Source of the DNA: Candidatus Eiseniibacteriota bacterium
GTDB lineage: Bacteria; Eisenbacteria; RBG-16-71-46
Direction: 5' to 3'
NCBI GenBank assembly: GCA_020849095.1
Contig: JADLGX010000366.1
Span: 1 to 32,699 of the forward strand
DNA: 32,699 bases
This document shows, in pieces, positions 18,351-28,206 of the stretch; within the stretch, counting starts at the first letter, position 1; each line of letters opens with the position of its first letter. The notes under the pieces were generated by a model. That model saw only the letters and a list, made by a program, of their open reading frames with translations. It made no database searches and had not been told where the DNA came from. The position numbers and the translations under genes are program-made.

Positions 18351-19958
18351 ATGGAACGTCTCGAGTCGCATCTCGATCCGAACAGTGCCGAATTCCAGGC
18401 CAACGCCGCGCACCATCGGGCGCTGGCGGCCGACCTCGCCAAGCGCCTCGCGGCGGTCGCGCAGGGCGGCGGCGCCGACGCGGTGGCGCGCCACACGTCG
18501 CGCGGCAAGCTGTTCGTGCGCGAGCGCATCGAACGCCTGCTCGATCCGGGCACGCCGTTTCTCGAGCTGTCCCCGCTCGCCGCGACCGGGCTGTACGGCG
18601 ACGAAGCGCCCGCCGCGGGCGTCGTGACCGGCGTGGGCGTGGTGCACGGCCGGCAGGTGATGGTCGTGGCCAACGACGCCACGGTGAAGGGCGGCAGCTA
18701 CCTGCCCATGACGGTCAAGAAGCACGTCCGCGCGCAGGAGGTTGCGCTCGAGAACCGGCTGCCGTGCGTCTACCTGGTGGACTCGGGCGGCGCGTTCCTG
18801 CCGCTGCAGGCCGACGTGTTTCCCGACCGCGATCACTTCGGGCGCATCTTCTACAATCAGGCGCGCATGTCGGCGCAGGGCATCTCGCAGATCGCCGTGG
18901 TGATGGGCTCGTGCACCGCGGGCGGCGCGTACGTGCCGGCCATGAGCGACGAGACGGTGATCGTGAAGAACCAGGGCACCATCTTCCTGGGCGGCCCGCC
19001 GCTCGTGAAGGCGGCGACCGGCGAAGAGGTGACGGCCGAGGAGCTGGGCGGCGGCGACGTGCACACGCGCATCTCCGGCGTGGCCGACCACCTGGCCGAC
19101 GACGACGCGCACGCGCTCGAGATGGCGCGCGAGATCGTCGCTCACACGGGCGCTGCCCGCCGTGCTCCGCTGGATCTTCGTGCTCCGGAGCCGCCGGCCT
19201 ACGACCCGTCCGAGATCTACGGCGTGCTGCCGCGCGACGCGCGCACGCCCTACGACGCGCACGAGCTGATCGCGCGCCTCGTGGACGGCTCGCGCCTGCA
19301 CGAGTTCAAGGCGCGCTACGGCACCACGCTGGTCACCGGCTTCGCCCACATCCACGGCATGCCCGTCGCCATCCTGGCCAATCAGGGCATCCTGTTCAGC
19401 GAGTCGGCGCAGAAGGCCGCGCACTTCGTGCAGCTGGCCTCGCAGCGCGGCACGCCGCTGCTGTTCCTGCAGAACATCACCGGGTTCATGGTGGGCCGGC
19501 AGTACGAGCACGGTGGCATCGCCAAGGACGGCGCCAAGATGGTCAACGCCGTCGCCAACGCGCCCGTGCCCAAGATCACGGTCATCGTCGGCGGCAGCTT
19601 CGGCGCCGGCAACTACGGCATGTGCGGCCGCGCCTACCAGCCGCGCTACCTGTTCATGTGGCCCAACAGCCGCATCTCGGTCATGGGCGGCGAGCAGGCG
19701 GCCAGCGTGCTGGTGACGGTCAAGCGGGCGCAGCTCGAGGCCGCGGGCAAGGCGCTGTCCGAGGCGGAAGAGCGCGCCATCCGCGAGCCCGTGCTGGCCA
19801 AGTACGAGGAGGAGGGCAATCCCTACTTCTCGACCGGCCGGCTGTGGGACGACGGCGTGATCGATCCCGCGTCCACGCGCGACGTGCTGGGCCTGGCGCT
19901 CAGCTCGTGCCTGAACGCGCCGATTCCCGAACCGAAGTTCGGCGTCTTCCGGATGTGA
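18351..19958 (+). CDS. acyl-CoA carboxylase carboxyltransferase (methylcrotonyl-CoA carboxylase beta-like)
   Basis: [79 protein letters not shown] and a [38 protein letters not shown] signature. Confidence 0.95.
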   Translation: MERLESHLDPNSAEFQANAAHHRALAADLAKRLAAVAQGGGADAVARHTSRGKLFVRERIERLLDPGTPFLELSPLAATGLYGDEAPAAGVVTGVGVVHGRQVMVVANDATVKGGSYLPMTVKKHVRAQEVALENRLPCVYLVDSGGAFLPLQADVFPDRDHFGRIFYNQARMSAQGISQIAVVMGSCTAGGAYVPAMSDETVIVKNQGTIFLGGPPLVKAATGEEVTAEELGGGDVHTRISGVADHLADDDAHALEMAREIVAHTGAARRAPLDLRAPEPPAYDPSEIYGVLPRDARTPYDAHELIARLVDGSRLHEFKARYGTTLVTGFAHIHGMPVAILANQGILFSESAQKAAHFVQLASQRGTPLLFLQNITGFMVGRQYEHGGIAKDGAKMVNAVANAPVPKITVIVGGSFGAGNYGMCGRAYQPRYLFMWPNSRISVMGGEQAASVLVTVKRAQLEAAGKALSEAEERAIREPVLAKYEEEGNPYFSTGRLWDDGVIDPASTRDVLGLALSSCLNAPIPEPKFGVFRM

Positions 19959-21601
19959 GCCGGTCCAAGCCGGCAAAGTCCGCCGCTCGCTCGCGCACGC
20001 CCTTCGTCACGCCGCTGCTGGCGGCCGTGGCGGCGGCGATTGCCGCGTGGCTTCACCGCGGCGCGCTGGCCACCTTCTTCACGACCGACGACCTCATCCT
20101 GTTCGAGCGCGCGCGCGGGATCGCCGAGTACCCCGCCACGCTGTGGCGCGTCATTCCCGGGCGGCTGTGGTTCCAGGGACTGATTCCCTTCTTCAGCACC
20201 AACCCGGGACCGTGGCACGCGGCCAGCCTGTTCCTGCACGCGGCCGCCACCGCGCTCGTGGTGGCATGGGCCCGCCGCATGGGCGCGTCGCGCGCCGCGG
20301 CGTTCCTGGCCGCGCTTCTCTTTGGCACCGCGGCGCGCGCGCGCACCGCGGTGTGGCCCGTCTCCGGCGCGGGCGAGCTGCTGGCCACGCTGCTGCTGCT
20401 GGTGACGCTGCTCGCGTTGACGGACGAGGGCCGGGACGAACGCCGCGCGCGGCTCTCGAAGATCGTCGCCGGCCTCGCGCAGGGCATCGCCATGTTCTGC
20501 AAGGAAACCGTGGCGCTCGCGCCGCTGGTGGCCTGGCTCGCGCCGCCGCCCGGCGCCGCGCGCCGCGTGCCGTGGGTGCCGCTCGCCCTGGGCGCGGCCA
20601 TGTGGGCGTACGTCGCGATCACGCGCGGCAGCACGGGCTCGCTCTCGGGCGACGCCTACGCGCTCGGCGTCGGCCCGCACGTGCTGAACCACCTGCTCAC
20701 GTACGTCATCTGGTCGAGCGACTTCCTGCACCTTTTCGGCGCGGTGGCGCCGCCGCTGACGGGCGCGCAATCGGCGCTGGCCGCCGCGCTGCTCGTCTCG
20801 CTCGCGTTCGCCGCCTGGAAGAGCGGCTCGCGCGCCGCGCAGGCCGGGCTGTGGCTCTGGCTGCTGCTCCTGTTGCCCGTGCTGCCGCTGCGCAACGCGG
20901 TGTACGACCACTACCTGTACGCGCCGCGGCTCGGCTGGGCGCTGGCGGTGGCGGCGCTGCTCGATCGCGCGGTGCGCGGCGCGGCGGTTGGCGCGGCGGC
21001 GCCGGCGTGGCGGGCGACGGCCGCGCGGAGCGTCGCGGCCGTCGTGGCGCTGCTGCACGTGGTCACGGCGCTGTTCTTCCTGGCCGCCGCCGAGGGCTCG
21101 CGCATCGAGTCGGTGGGGCTGCCGCGCGACACGTTCCTGCGCAAGATCGAGGTGGCGCGCAACGCCGCCGTCTCGCTCGAGGGCGCGCTGCGCCCCGAGG
21201 ACCGGAGCGTCGTCATCTACGAGGCGGCCGAGGGGGGGCAGGTGCTGAGCGTGCGCGAAGGGGACGTGGTGAGCGGGGAGGCGGGCGGCCCGTCGGTCCG
21301 GCAGCGCCTGCTGGGCAGCGTGCTGGACCAGGGCCGGGGGCTGCGCGCGCTGTTCCCGCGGCTCGAATCCGTCCGGATCGGCACCAGCGTCGAGCCCGCC
21401 GATCGCGACGGCGCGCTGTTCGTGGCCAACTCCGACGGGCGGCTCATTCCCTGCGGGCGTGGCCCCGAGGGCCACCTCGAGGTGGCGCGCCTGTGGGAAA
21501 GCGTCGGGCTGGCCGCCTCCGCGAAGCTGCATCTGGCGCAGGCTTCGGCGCTCCATCCGGGCCTCGAGTCGCTCGCGCTCGAGGGCGAAAGCGCCCCCTG
21601 A
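19955..21601 (+). CDS. multi-pass membrane protein, GT-C glycosyltransferase-like
   Basis: GTG start overlapping the upstream stop (GTGA). Many TM helices, [11 protein letters not shown] near the N-terminus, soluble C-terminal domain. Confidence 0.75.
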   Translation: MSRSKPAKSAARSRTPFVTPLLAAVAAAIAAWLHRGALATFFTTDDLILFERARGIAEYPATLWRVIPGRLWFQGLIPFFSTNPGPWHAASLFLHAAATALVVAWARRMGASRAAAFLAALLFGTAARARTAVWPVSGAGELLATLLLLVTLLALTDEGRDERRARLSKIVAGLAQGIAMFCKETVALAPLVAWLAPPPGAARRVPWVPLALGAAMWAYVAITRGSTGSLSGDAYALGVGPHVLNHLLTYVIWSSDFLHLFGAVAPPLTGAQSALAAALLVSLAFAAWKSGSRAAQAGLWLWLLLLLPVLPLRNAVYDHYLYAPRLGWALAVAALLDRAVRGAAVGAAAPAWRATAARSVAAVVALLHVVTALFFLAAAEGSRIESVGLPRDTFLRKIEVARNAAVSLEGALRPEDRSVVIYEAAEGGQVLSVREGDVVSGEAGGPSVRQRLLGSVLDQGRGLRALFPRLESVRIGTSVEPADRDGALFVANSDGRLIPCGRGPEGHLEVARLWESVGLAASAKLHLAQASALHPGLESLALEGESAP

Positions 21602-21836
21602 GCCCGGTGGCGGTCGCGTCGGTGGGCATCCCCCGGGTTCCTCCGGACGACCGCGCCCGGCATTTTCTTGCAGAAATCTGCGACGAGGATGGGCGAAACC
21701 GGCCGATCTGGGGATAGAATCTCACCCACCTGCATCCTCTGGTTCGCGCACCCGGCCCAATGGCGGCTTCGCTCCGCACGAGAAGGGCCGCTTGCACCCC
21801 CGGCAATCCCCTCGCCCCATCTCATCTGGAGCCGTC

Positions 21837-24800
21837 ATGACGTCGAAGCCCCCGCTTCTTCTTGCCGCCGCGATTGCGCTGGCGGTCCTCGTTTCCGTCC
21901 CGGGCGCCTACGCGCAGCCGGGCGCCGAGGCCCCCGTGCTCTCCGCCACCTCCACGGGCGCCGTGGGCATTCGGGAGAGTGTCTCCGACCTGGCGGCGCG
22001 CCAGGCGCAGAAGGACCTCACCCACCCGCGCATCATCCGCAACGCGGAGAAGAAGAGCGAAGGCAAGCAGAAGCGCGACCGGCGGGACCTGCCGCTGAAC
22101 CCGGAGTCGCCCCACTTCGCCGCCACCGGCGAAGGGCTGCGCGCGGTCGCTCCGCTTTCGCGCATCACCCAGCCGCTGGCCCCGCAGACGATCGGCACCA
22201 GCTTCACCGCCGCGACGCTCTCGGGCACCAACCCGACGCTGTCGTTCCCGCCCGACAACATGGGCGCCGTGGGACCGACTCAGTTCGTCACGTTCGTGAA
22301 CGGCCGCCTGGTCACGTTCAACAAGACCACCGGCGTCGCCGACGCCGTGCTCAACGTGGACCCCGACGTGTTCTTCGCCAGCGTGGTCAACGGTTCCAGC
22401 ACCAGCGATCCGCGCGTGCGCTACGACCGGCTCACCGGCCGCTGGTTCCTGCTCATCATCAATGTGTCCACGCCCAACCGCATCCTGATCGCGGTGAGTG
22501 ACGCGGCCAGCGCCGGAGTGATCTCGGGCAGCACGACCTTCACCTACTTCTTCATCAACATCGCCACCACGCCGCCGGCCATCGCGAACACCTGCTTCGC
22601 GGACTACCCGACGCTGGGCATCGACGCCAACGCGCTCTACGTGGGCACCAACAACTTCTGCGGCTCGCCCAGCCAGACCTACAACAGCACCGACGGCTAC
22701 GTGATCCGCAAGACGTCCATCCTGGGCGCGGGCCCCATCGTGCTGACCACGTTCCGCGGCCTGGTCGCCAACAGCGGGGCCGCCGGCCCCTACACGCCGC
22801 AGGGCGTGGACAACCTCGACGCGAGCGCCACCGAGGGCTACTTCATCGGCGTGGACAACCAGGCCTACGGCCTGCTCCAGATGCGCCGCGTCACCAATCC
22901 TGGCGGCACGCCGGCCATCTCGGCGAACATTCCCATCACCGTCTCGGCGACCGCCGCTCCCATCAATGTCGAGCACCAGGGCAACACCGGTGGTGCCAAC
23001 GGCCGGCTGAGCTCGCTGGACGACCGGCTGTTCGCCGCCACGATACGCGGCGGCAAGCTGTGGACCGCGCACAACATCGGGGTCAACAACACCGGCGTCT
23101 CCTCGGGCACCAGCACGCGCAACGGCTCGCGCTGGTACGAGCTCAACGTGCCGGTCGGCGGCACGCCCACCGTGGTGCAGTCCGGCACGGTGTTCACCGC
23201 CAGCGCCAGCAACGTGACGACCGAGCGCAGCTACTGGGTGCCGTCGGTGATGATTTCCGGCCAGGGCCACGCCGCCATGGCGCTGTGCGCCGCCGGAACC
23301 AACGACCGCGCCAACGCCGCCACCGTCGGCCGGCTCGCCGGCGACGCCGCGGGCACCATGCAGGCGCCCACGCTCATCACCGCCAGCTCCACGGCGTACA
23401 ACCCGCCCAGCGATCCCGGCGGCGCCGGCATCGGCCGCCGCTGGGGTGATTACACGTACACGAGCGTCGATCCGCTCGACGACATGACCATGTGGACGGT
23501 CTCGCAGTTCACCAACGCCACGAACTCGTACGGCGTGCGCGTGACCAAGCTCATCGCGCCGCCGCCCGCCACGCCCAGCGTGCTCGCCGACATCACCGCC
23601 GGCCAGGCCACGGTCAACGTCACGCTCACTGGCGCGGTGGTTTCGGGTTCGGGTTTCTTCGACCCGGGCGCCAACCTGCCGGGCGTTCCGGCGTTCAACC
23701 ACCTCTCGGCCGCCATCACCAACGGCTCGGCGACGGGCACGCCGCCCACCGTCGTGTCGGCCACCTACGTGAATCCCACCACGGTCAACCTGGTGCTCAA
23801 CGCTTCCAGCGCCACGGCGAACGTGGGCGCCGAGAAGTACACGCTCACCATCACCAACCCCGACGGCCAGGCCACTTCGGCCGCGGTGGTGCACGTGGTG
23901 GGCGGCACGCCGGTCGCGAGCATCAACAGCGTCTCGGCTACCGAGACCAACTCCGGCACCACGACGTTCGCGTTCACGGTGTCGTTGTCGCAGACCTCGG
24001 CCTCGCCGGTGTCGGTCAACTTCGCCACGTCGGACGGCACCGCCACCACCGCGGACGGCGACTACGTGGGCGCCTCGGGCACGCTGAACATTCCGGCGAA
24101 CCAGCCCTCGGGCACCATCAACGTCACGGTGAACGGCGACACCAAGCACGAGGCCGACGAGACCTTCACGGTGACGCTGTCGTCGCCGGTCGGCGTCACG
24201 CTCGGCACGGGCACGGGCACCGGCACCATCACCAACGATGACGCCGTCCCGTCGGTCACGGTGAGTGGGGTCACGGTCGCCGAGGGCAATGCCGGCGCCA
24301 CCACGGCCTCGTTCACCGTCTCGCTGTCGCAGGCGAGCGGGCTGGCCGCGAGCGTCGGCTACGCGACCGCCGACGGCAGCGCCACCGAAGCCGACGGCGA
24401 CTACACCGCCGCCGCGGGCACGGTCAACTTCGCGCCGGGCGCCACCAGCGTCACGGTGGACGTGAACGTGACCGGCGACACCAAGCACGAGGCCGATGAG
24501 GCCTTCTCGCTCATCCTGTCGAGCCCCACGGGCGCCGGGTTGGGCGTGCAGTCCTTCGCCGACGGCACTATCACCAACGACGACGCGGCGCCGACGCTGG
24601 TGCTGAGCGGATTCGTGACGGCCGAGGGCGACGCGGGTTCGCACACGGCGAACTGCGTGCTGACGCTGTCGGCCGCGAGCGGCTTGCCGGTGAGCGTGGA
24701 TTTCGCGACCGACGACAGCACCGCGACGATCGCCAATGGCGACTACGCCTCGGGAGGCGGCACCGCCACGTTCACGCCCGGCGAGACCAGCAAGAACCTG

Positions 24801-25874
24801 GGCGTGCTCGTTTACGGTGACGTCACTTTCGAGCCCACCGAGTTGCTGCTCGTGCGGCTCTCGAACGCCACGGGCGCGCTCATCCAGACGCCCTCGGCGG
24901 CCTGCGGCATCCTGAACGACGACTCCGGCCCCATCGTCACGGTCGGCGCGGGCTCGATCACCGAAGGCGACGCCGGCACGGTCGTGATGCAGTTTCCGGT
25001 CACGCTGAGCAACGGCAGCTCGCTGCCGGTGTCGTTCGACTGGGTGACGGCCGATGGCACCGCGAACGGCGGCACGGACTACGTCGCGGCGACCGGCACG
25101 CTCACCGTGGCGGCCAAGACGTTGTCCGACACGATCGAGGTCACGGTGAACGGCGACCTGTGCGACGAAGCGCACGAGACGTTCACGCTGCAGCTCTCGA
25201 ACGAGGCGGGCGGCACGCTCGCTTCGACGAGCGCCACCGGCACGATCGAGAACGACGACAACACGGTCGCCCCGACGGTGGCGGTGACGTCGCCCAACGG
25301 TGGCGAGACGCTCACCACCGGAACGAGCGCGACGCTCACCTGGACGGCGACGGACGATGTGGCCGTGGCGAACGTGAAGATCGAGTTGTCGCGCGACGGC
25401 GGCGCGACGTTCTCCGAAGTGATCGCGGCGAGCGCACCGAACACGGGCTCGTACAACTGGACCGTGACCTCGCCCGCGGTGGCGACGGCGACGGTCCGCG
25501 TGACCGCCGAGGACGTGAACTGCCACACCAGCGCGGACACGAGCGACGCGGTGTTCGCCATCCAGGACCCGACGACGGGCGTGCCCGGCGGTCCGGTGAC
25601 GGCCTTCGCGCTGGGCGCGATCGTCCCGAACCCCACGCGTGGCGCGATTCAGTTCGAGTACGCGCTGCCGCGTGACGCGCGCGTGCGCGTGAGCGTGCTC
25701 GACGTGCAGGGCCGCGAAGTTGCGGTGCTCGCGAGCGGCGTGGAGAACGCCGGCCGTCATTCGGTGCAGTGGGCCGGAGCCCGCGCCGGCGCCGCGGTGC
25801 CGCGCGGTCTGTACTTCGTCCGCTTCGAGGCGGGCGGCAAGGTGCTGAGCCGGCGCTTCACGATCATCCGGTGA
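21837..25874 (+). CDS. large secreted protein: N-terminal beta-propeller-like region, four Calx-beta domains, Ig-like domain and FlgD/Por-type C-terminal tail
   Basis: Signal peptide. Four units ending in ITNDD/ILNDD/IENDD. C-terminal VPNPTRGAIQFEYALPRDARVRVSVLDVQGREVAVLASGVENAGRHSVQWAG...PRGLYFVRFEAGGKVLSRRFTIIR. Confidence 0.9.
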   Translation: MTSKPPLLLAAAIALAVLVSVPGAYAQPGAEAPVLSATSTGAVGIRESVSDLAARQAQKDLTHPRIIRNAEKKSEGKQKRDRRDLPLNPESPHFAATGEGLRAVAPLSRITQPLAPQTIGTSFTAATLSGTNPTLSFPPDNMGAVGPTQFVTFVNGRLVTFNKTTGVADAVLNVDPDVFFASVVNGSSTSDPRVRYDRLTGRWFLLIINVSTPNRILIAVSDAASAGVISGSTTFTYFFINIATTPPAIANTCFADYPTLGIDANALYVGTNNFCGSPSQTYNSTDGYVIRKTSILGAGPIVLTTFRGLVANSGAAGPYTPQGVDNLDASATEGYFIGVDNQAYGLLQMRRVTNPGGTPAISANIPITVSATAAPINVEHQGNTGGANGRLSSLDDRLFAATIRGGKLWTAHNIGVNNTGVSSGTSTRNGSRWYELNVPVGGTPTVVQSGTVFTASASNVTTERSYWVPSVMISGQGHAAMALCAAGTNDRANAATVGRLAGDAAGTMQAPTLITASSTAYNPPSDPGGAGIGRRWGDYTYTSVDPLDDMTMWTVSQFTNATNSYGVRVTKLIAPPPATPSVLADITAGQATVNVTLTGAVVSGSGFFDPGANLPGVPAFNHLSAAITNGSATGTPPTVVSATYVNPTTVNLVLNASSATANVGAEKYTLTITNPDGQATSAAVVHVVGGTPVASINSVSATETNSGTTTFAFTVSLSQTSASPVSVNFATSDGTATTADGDYVGASGTLNIPANQPSGTINVTVNGDTKHEADETFTVTLSSPVGVTLGTGTGTGTITNDDAVPSVTVSGVTVAEGNAGATTASFTVSLSQASGLAASVGYATADGSATEADGDYTAAAGTVNFAPGATSVTVDVNVTGDTKHEADEAFSLILSSPTGAGLGVQSFADGTITNDDAAPTLVLSGFVTAEGDAGSHTANCVLTLSAASGLPVSVDFATDDSTATIANGDYASGGGTATFTPGETSKNLGVLVYGDVTFEPTELLLVRLSNATGALIQTPSAACGILNDDSGPIVTVGAGSITEGDAGTVVMQFPVTLSNGSSLPVSFDWVTADGTANGGTDYVAATGTLTVAAKTLSDTIEVTVNGDLCDEAHETFTLQLSNEAGGTLASTSATGTIENDDNTVAPTVAVTSPNGGETLTTGTSATLTWTATDDVAVANVKIELSRDGGATFSEVIAASAPNTGSYNWTVTSPAVATATVRVTAEDVNCHTSADTSDAVFAIQDPTTGVPGGPVTAFALGAIVPNPTRGAIQFEYALPRDARVRVSVLDVQGREVAVLASGVENAGRHSVQWAGARAGAAVPRGLYFVRFEAGGKVLSRRFTIIR
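23910..25259 (+). repeat. four tandem Calx-beta-encoding units (~333-342 nt each)
   Basis: Approximate units 23910-24242, 24243-24584, 24585-24923, 24924-25259, each TAEG/TEGD...DGTAT..DY...G.L...NDD. Confidence 0.85.
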
Positions 25875-25898
25875 TCGATCGGCACAGGTAGCAACATG

Positions 25899-25928
25899 AG
25901 CGGGCGGGCCTTTCGGGGTCCGCCCGTT
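25899..25928 (+). terminator. terminator-like hairpin
   Basis: AGCGGGCGGGCC-TTTCGG-GGTCCGCCCGTT, about 12 pairs with G-U, directly after the 25874 stop. Confidence 0.55.
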
Positions 25929-25987
25929 CGTCTATTGGGGCATGAAGGCGCCGAGAGTGAAATACGACAAAGTAGAATTGTCTTGCC

Positions 25988-28180
25988 ATGGGGGGGGGCG
26001 GCGGGAGTAATGCTCGTGGCAATTGGGACGACGAAACCGGAATCGAGTCGTTCACCTGCCGCGAGGTTCGCATGTCGAGCACGATCTACCGCTATGATGG
26101 CGCTGAGTTCTTGAGCAATACACCTGAGGCCGATCCGGCCTCAGGCGCCTTTGTGATTCCGTATCGCAGGAGTGCCGTGGTGTCGCAGTGGACCGAGCTG
26201 CTCGAACAGGAGACGGTCGAAGTGCCCGTGACAGACGCCGGTGATGTTGTGGCGGGCGACCTGCTTCGAATCTGGGGAAGGGATTACCCCGACTACCAGC
26301 TCAGTGTGGTCTCGGTGAATGCGTCACGCACCGTGCTCACGATCCAGAACTACGGTGCCCACGTGGGGCTCGCATCCGGTGAGCTGCTGCTGCCGCCGAC
26401 GGATCCGCCCGTGCTCTATCGGGACGCAAATCTGAGCCACCCCTATGGTCAGGTTCTGCCGCGAACGGATAACGCAGGTCGCTGGGATTTCTACGCCGCA
26501 GTCCCGGCGTTGGATCTGGTCATTGGCGGTGGCGGGCTCTCGGCCGAGCTCCTTCAGCACGATCGTTCGGGCTTTCGGGTCGTTCGTGCGTCGTCCACGC
26601 GCGACGCTCGCGACTACGCCTCCATCCAAGCCGCCATCGACGCGCTGCCACCAGAGGGCGGAACGGTGTTCATCCCGGCCGGAATCTGGTATCTGACGCA
26701 GACTCTGTACACGCCGTGTGATCGCCCCTGCCACCTGCTCGGCGAGGGCTCGAATCACGAGGGCGACAAGGGTACGGTGCTGGTGTGGACGACGAACACT
26801 GGGATGCTGAGGCTGCGAGGGAACGACTCGACTGCGCGCAAGATCGTGCTGAGGAATGACTCCACGGGTGAGTCGAGTGCGGAGCACGAGGGCTATGGAG
26901 TCTCGATCGGGCGTCGCAATCGCACGGACGAGCACCCTCATCCCGGCACGAGTGCGACGCAGACCGAGTACGAGAAGGGTGGTTTCCTGCCACTGCGCTC
27001 GGTCGTCCTCGAGGACCTGACGATCAAGAATGCGCCCGGCTGGGGCTTGAGCATTCCCGGGCACGGGCACCAGTCCGACGGCAGCACGGAAGAGCTCTAC
27101 GCGTCTGCTCCGAGCGGCCAGCACGGCGGCACGCTCTCGTTCTGGGTGACGGTGAATCGGGTCAGGATCATCGAGTCGCGAAAGTTCGGCGGGATCTTCA
27201 CCGGGCTCGGATGCACGACGGTGTTCTTCTCGGAGGGCGCATCGCTCGCGCATGGTGTCGGGCAGTCAAACGCCCCGGCCTACTACGCCTACATCCGCGG
27301 CGTCACCCATCCGTCTTTTCACAAGTGGACGTTCGAAGGGACGAGTCCGGAGGGGAATGCAGACGGAACGAGCCGGCCATGGGTGAAGTTCGTCGGCTGT
27401 GAAGCCGTCGTGCTGGATACGGTGTATTTCGAGAACGACATGCATATTTCGGATCTGGAGCCCGCCCCGGGGGCGTCCTACCACGCCCAGTACTTCCTCG
27501 CGTTCTCACAGCGCAATCGTGCAGTGTCGGTGCGCAACATGTTCTTCGCGCGACATGGTGTGTCGAGCGGCAAGCTCAGGTGTATCTACTGTGAGAAGGA
27601 TGGCGTGCGGGGACTGCACATCGAACAGCCTTGCGCAATGTCGAGTACGGCACTTTCGGCACAGATCGGTGGCCAGTGGACTCCCCACGACCGTGAAGCG
27701 ATCGTGCTCAATGCGGACGGGACCGCCACCCACGACAACGAGCACATCGTTCTGGCTGGCGCGGGAGTCGCGCGAGACGCCACGCAGTCCGACGGTGGGG
27801 TGTTGGAGTTCCCACCCCTCACTCACGCCAAGATCCCGCTGACGACGCACGTCCTCGGAACACGCGGTTTGACCGTGCCGCGCTCCACGCCTGCAACTCG
27901 CACGGCAAACGTTCTCGACAATCAGGCCATGCTCACTCGCGAAGGCGCGATCGTCGTGGAGGCGTTGACTTCGGACGCATCCGGCCCACACGGACTGGTC
28001 TATTCGACGGGGCCGGACTCGGGTTGGCGACACATCGGGAACGTTCCCACCCTGACCGAAACACAGCGTGGCCAGTGGTCGGGTTGGCAGCAGGGCGACA
28101 TGGTGATCGACCCTTCCGTTCCGAAGCTCCTCATGTACGTCGAGGGCCAGTGGCAGACCGTCAAAGTGTTCCCGTACTGA
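25988..28180 (+). CDS. pectate-lyase-3 / phage tailspike-like right-handed beta-helix protein (alternative start 26072)
   Basis: DYASIQAAIDALPPEGGTVFIPAGIWYLTQTLYTPCDRPCHLLGEGS is the Pectate_lyase_3 entry motif. N-terminal VLYRDANLSHPYGQVLPRTDNAGRWDFYAAVPALDLVIGGGG resembles tail-fibre collar sequences. Confidence 0.8.
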   Translation: MGGGGGSNARGNWDDETGIESFTCREVRMSSTIYRYDGAEFLSNTPEADPASGAFVIPYRRSAVVSQWTELLEQETVEVPVTDAGDVVAGDLLRIWGRDYPDYQLSVVSVNASRTVLTIQNYGAHVGLASGELLLPPTDPPVLYRDANLSHPYGQVLPRTDNAGRWDFYAAVPALDLVIGGGGLSAELLQHDRSGFRVVRASSTRDARDYASIQAAIDALPPEGGTVFIPAGIWYLTQTLYTPCDRPCHLLGEGSNHEGDKGTVLVWTTNTGMLRLRGNDSTARKIVLRNDSTGESSAEHEGYGVSIGRRNRTDEHPHPGTSATQTEYEKGGFLPLRSVVLEDLTIKNAPGWGLSIPGHGHQSDGSTEELYASAPSGQHGGTLSFWVTVNRVRIIESRKFGGIFTGLGCTTVFFSEGASLAHGVGQSNAPAYYAYIRGVTHPSFHKWTFEGTSPEGNADGTSRPWVKFVGCEAVVLDTVYFENDMHISDLEPAPGASYHAQYFLAFSQRNRAVSVRNMFFARHGVSSGKLRCIYCEKDGVRGLHIEQPCAMSSTALSAQIGGQWTPHDREAIVLNADGTATHDNEHIVLAGAGVARDATQSDGGVLEFPPLTHAKIPLTTHVLGTRGLTVPRSTPATRTANVLDNQAMLTREGAIVVEALTSDASGPHGLVYSTGPDSGWRHIGNVPTLTETQRGQWSGWQQGDMVIDPSVPKLLMYVEGQWQTVKVFPY
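26123..26145 (+). repeat. perfect 10-bp inverted repeat, 3-nt loop
   Basis: CCTGAGGCCG-ATC-CGGCCTCAGG inside the 5' part of the tailspike-like CDS. Confidence 0.9.
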
Positions 28181-28206
28181 CAGAGCGCTTCCCCAGGAGC
28201 CACTGC

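Noticed and set aside
21668-21720. TTGCAG ... TAGAAT as a paired -35/-10 promoter
   Set aside because: Spacing is about 41 nt, far too long. Only the TAGAAT box is retained as -10-like.
23910-25259. Tandem repeats considered as a CRISPR or satellite array
   Set aside because: Period is ~333-342 nt and encodes diverged Calx-beta domains; no short identical repeats with spacers.
21822-25760. 1312-aa minus-strand ORF antisense to the Calx-beta protein
   Set aside because: Low-complexity Arg/Gly/Ala/Val translation typical of a GC-rich mirror frame. The plus strand has clear domains and a signal peptide.
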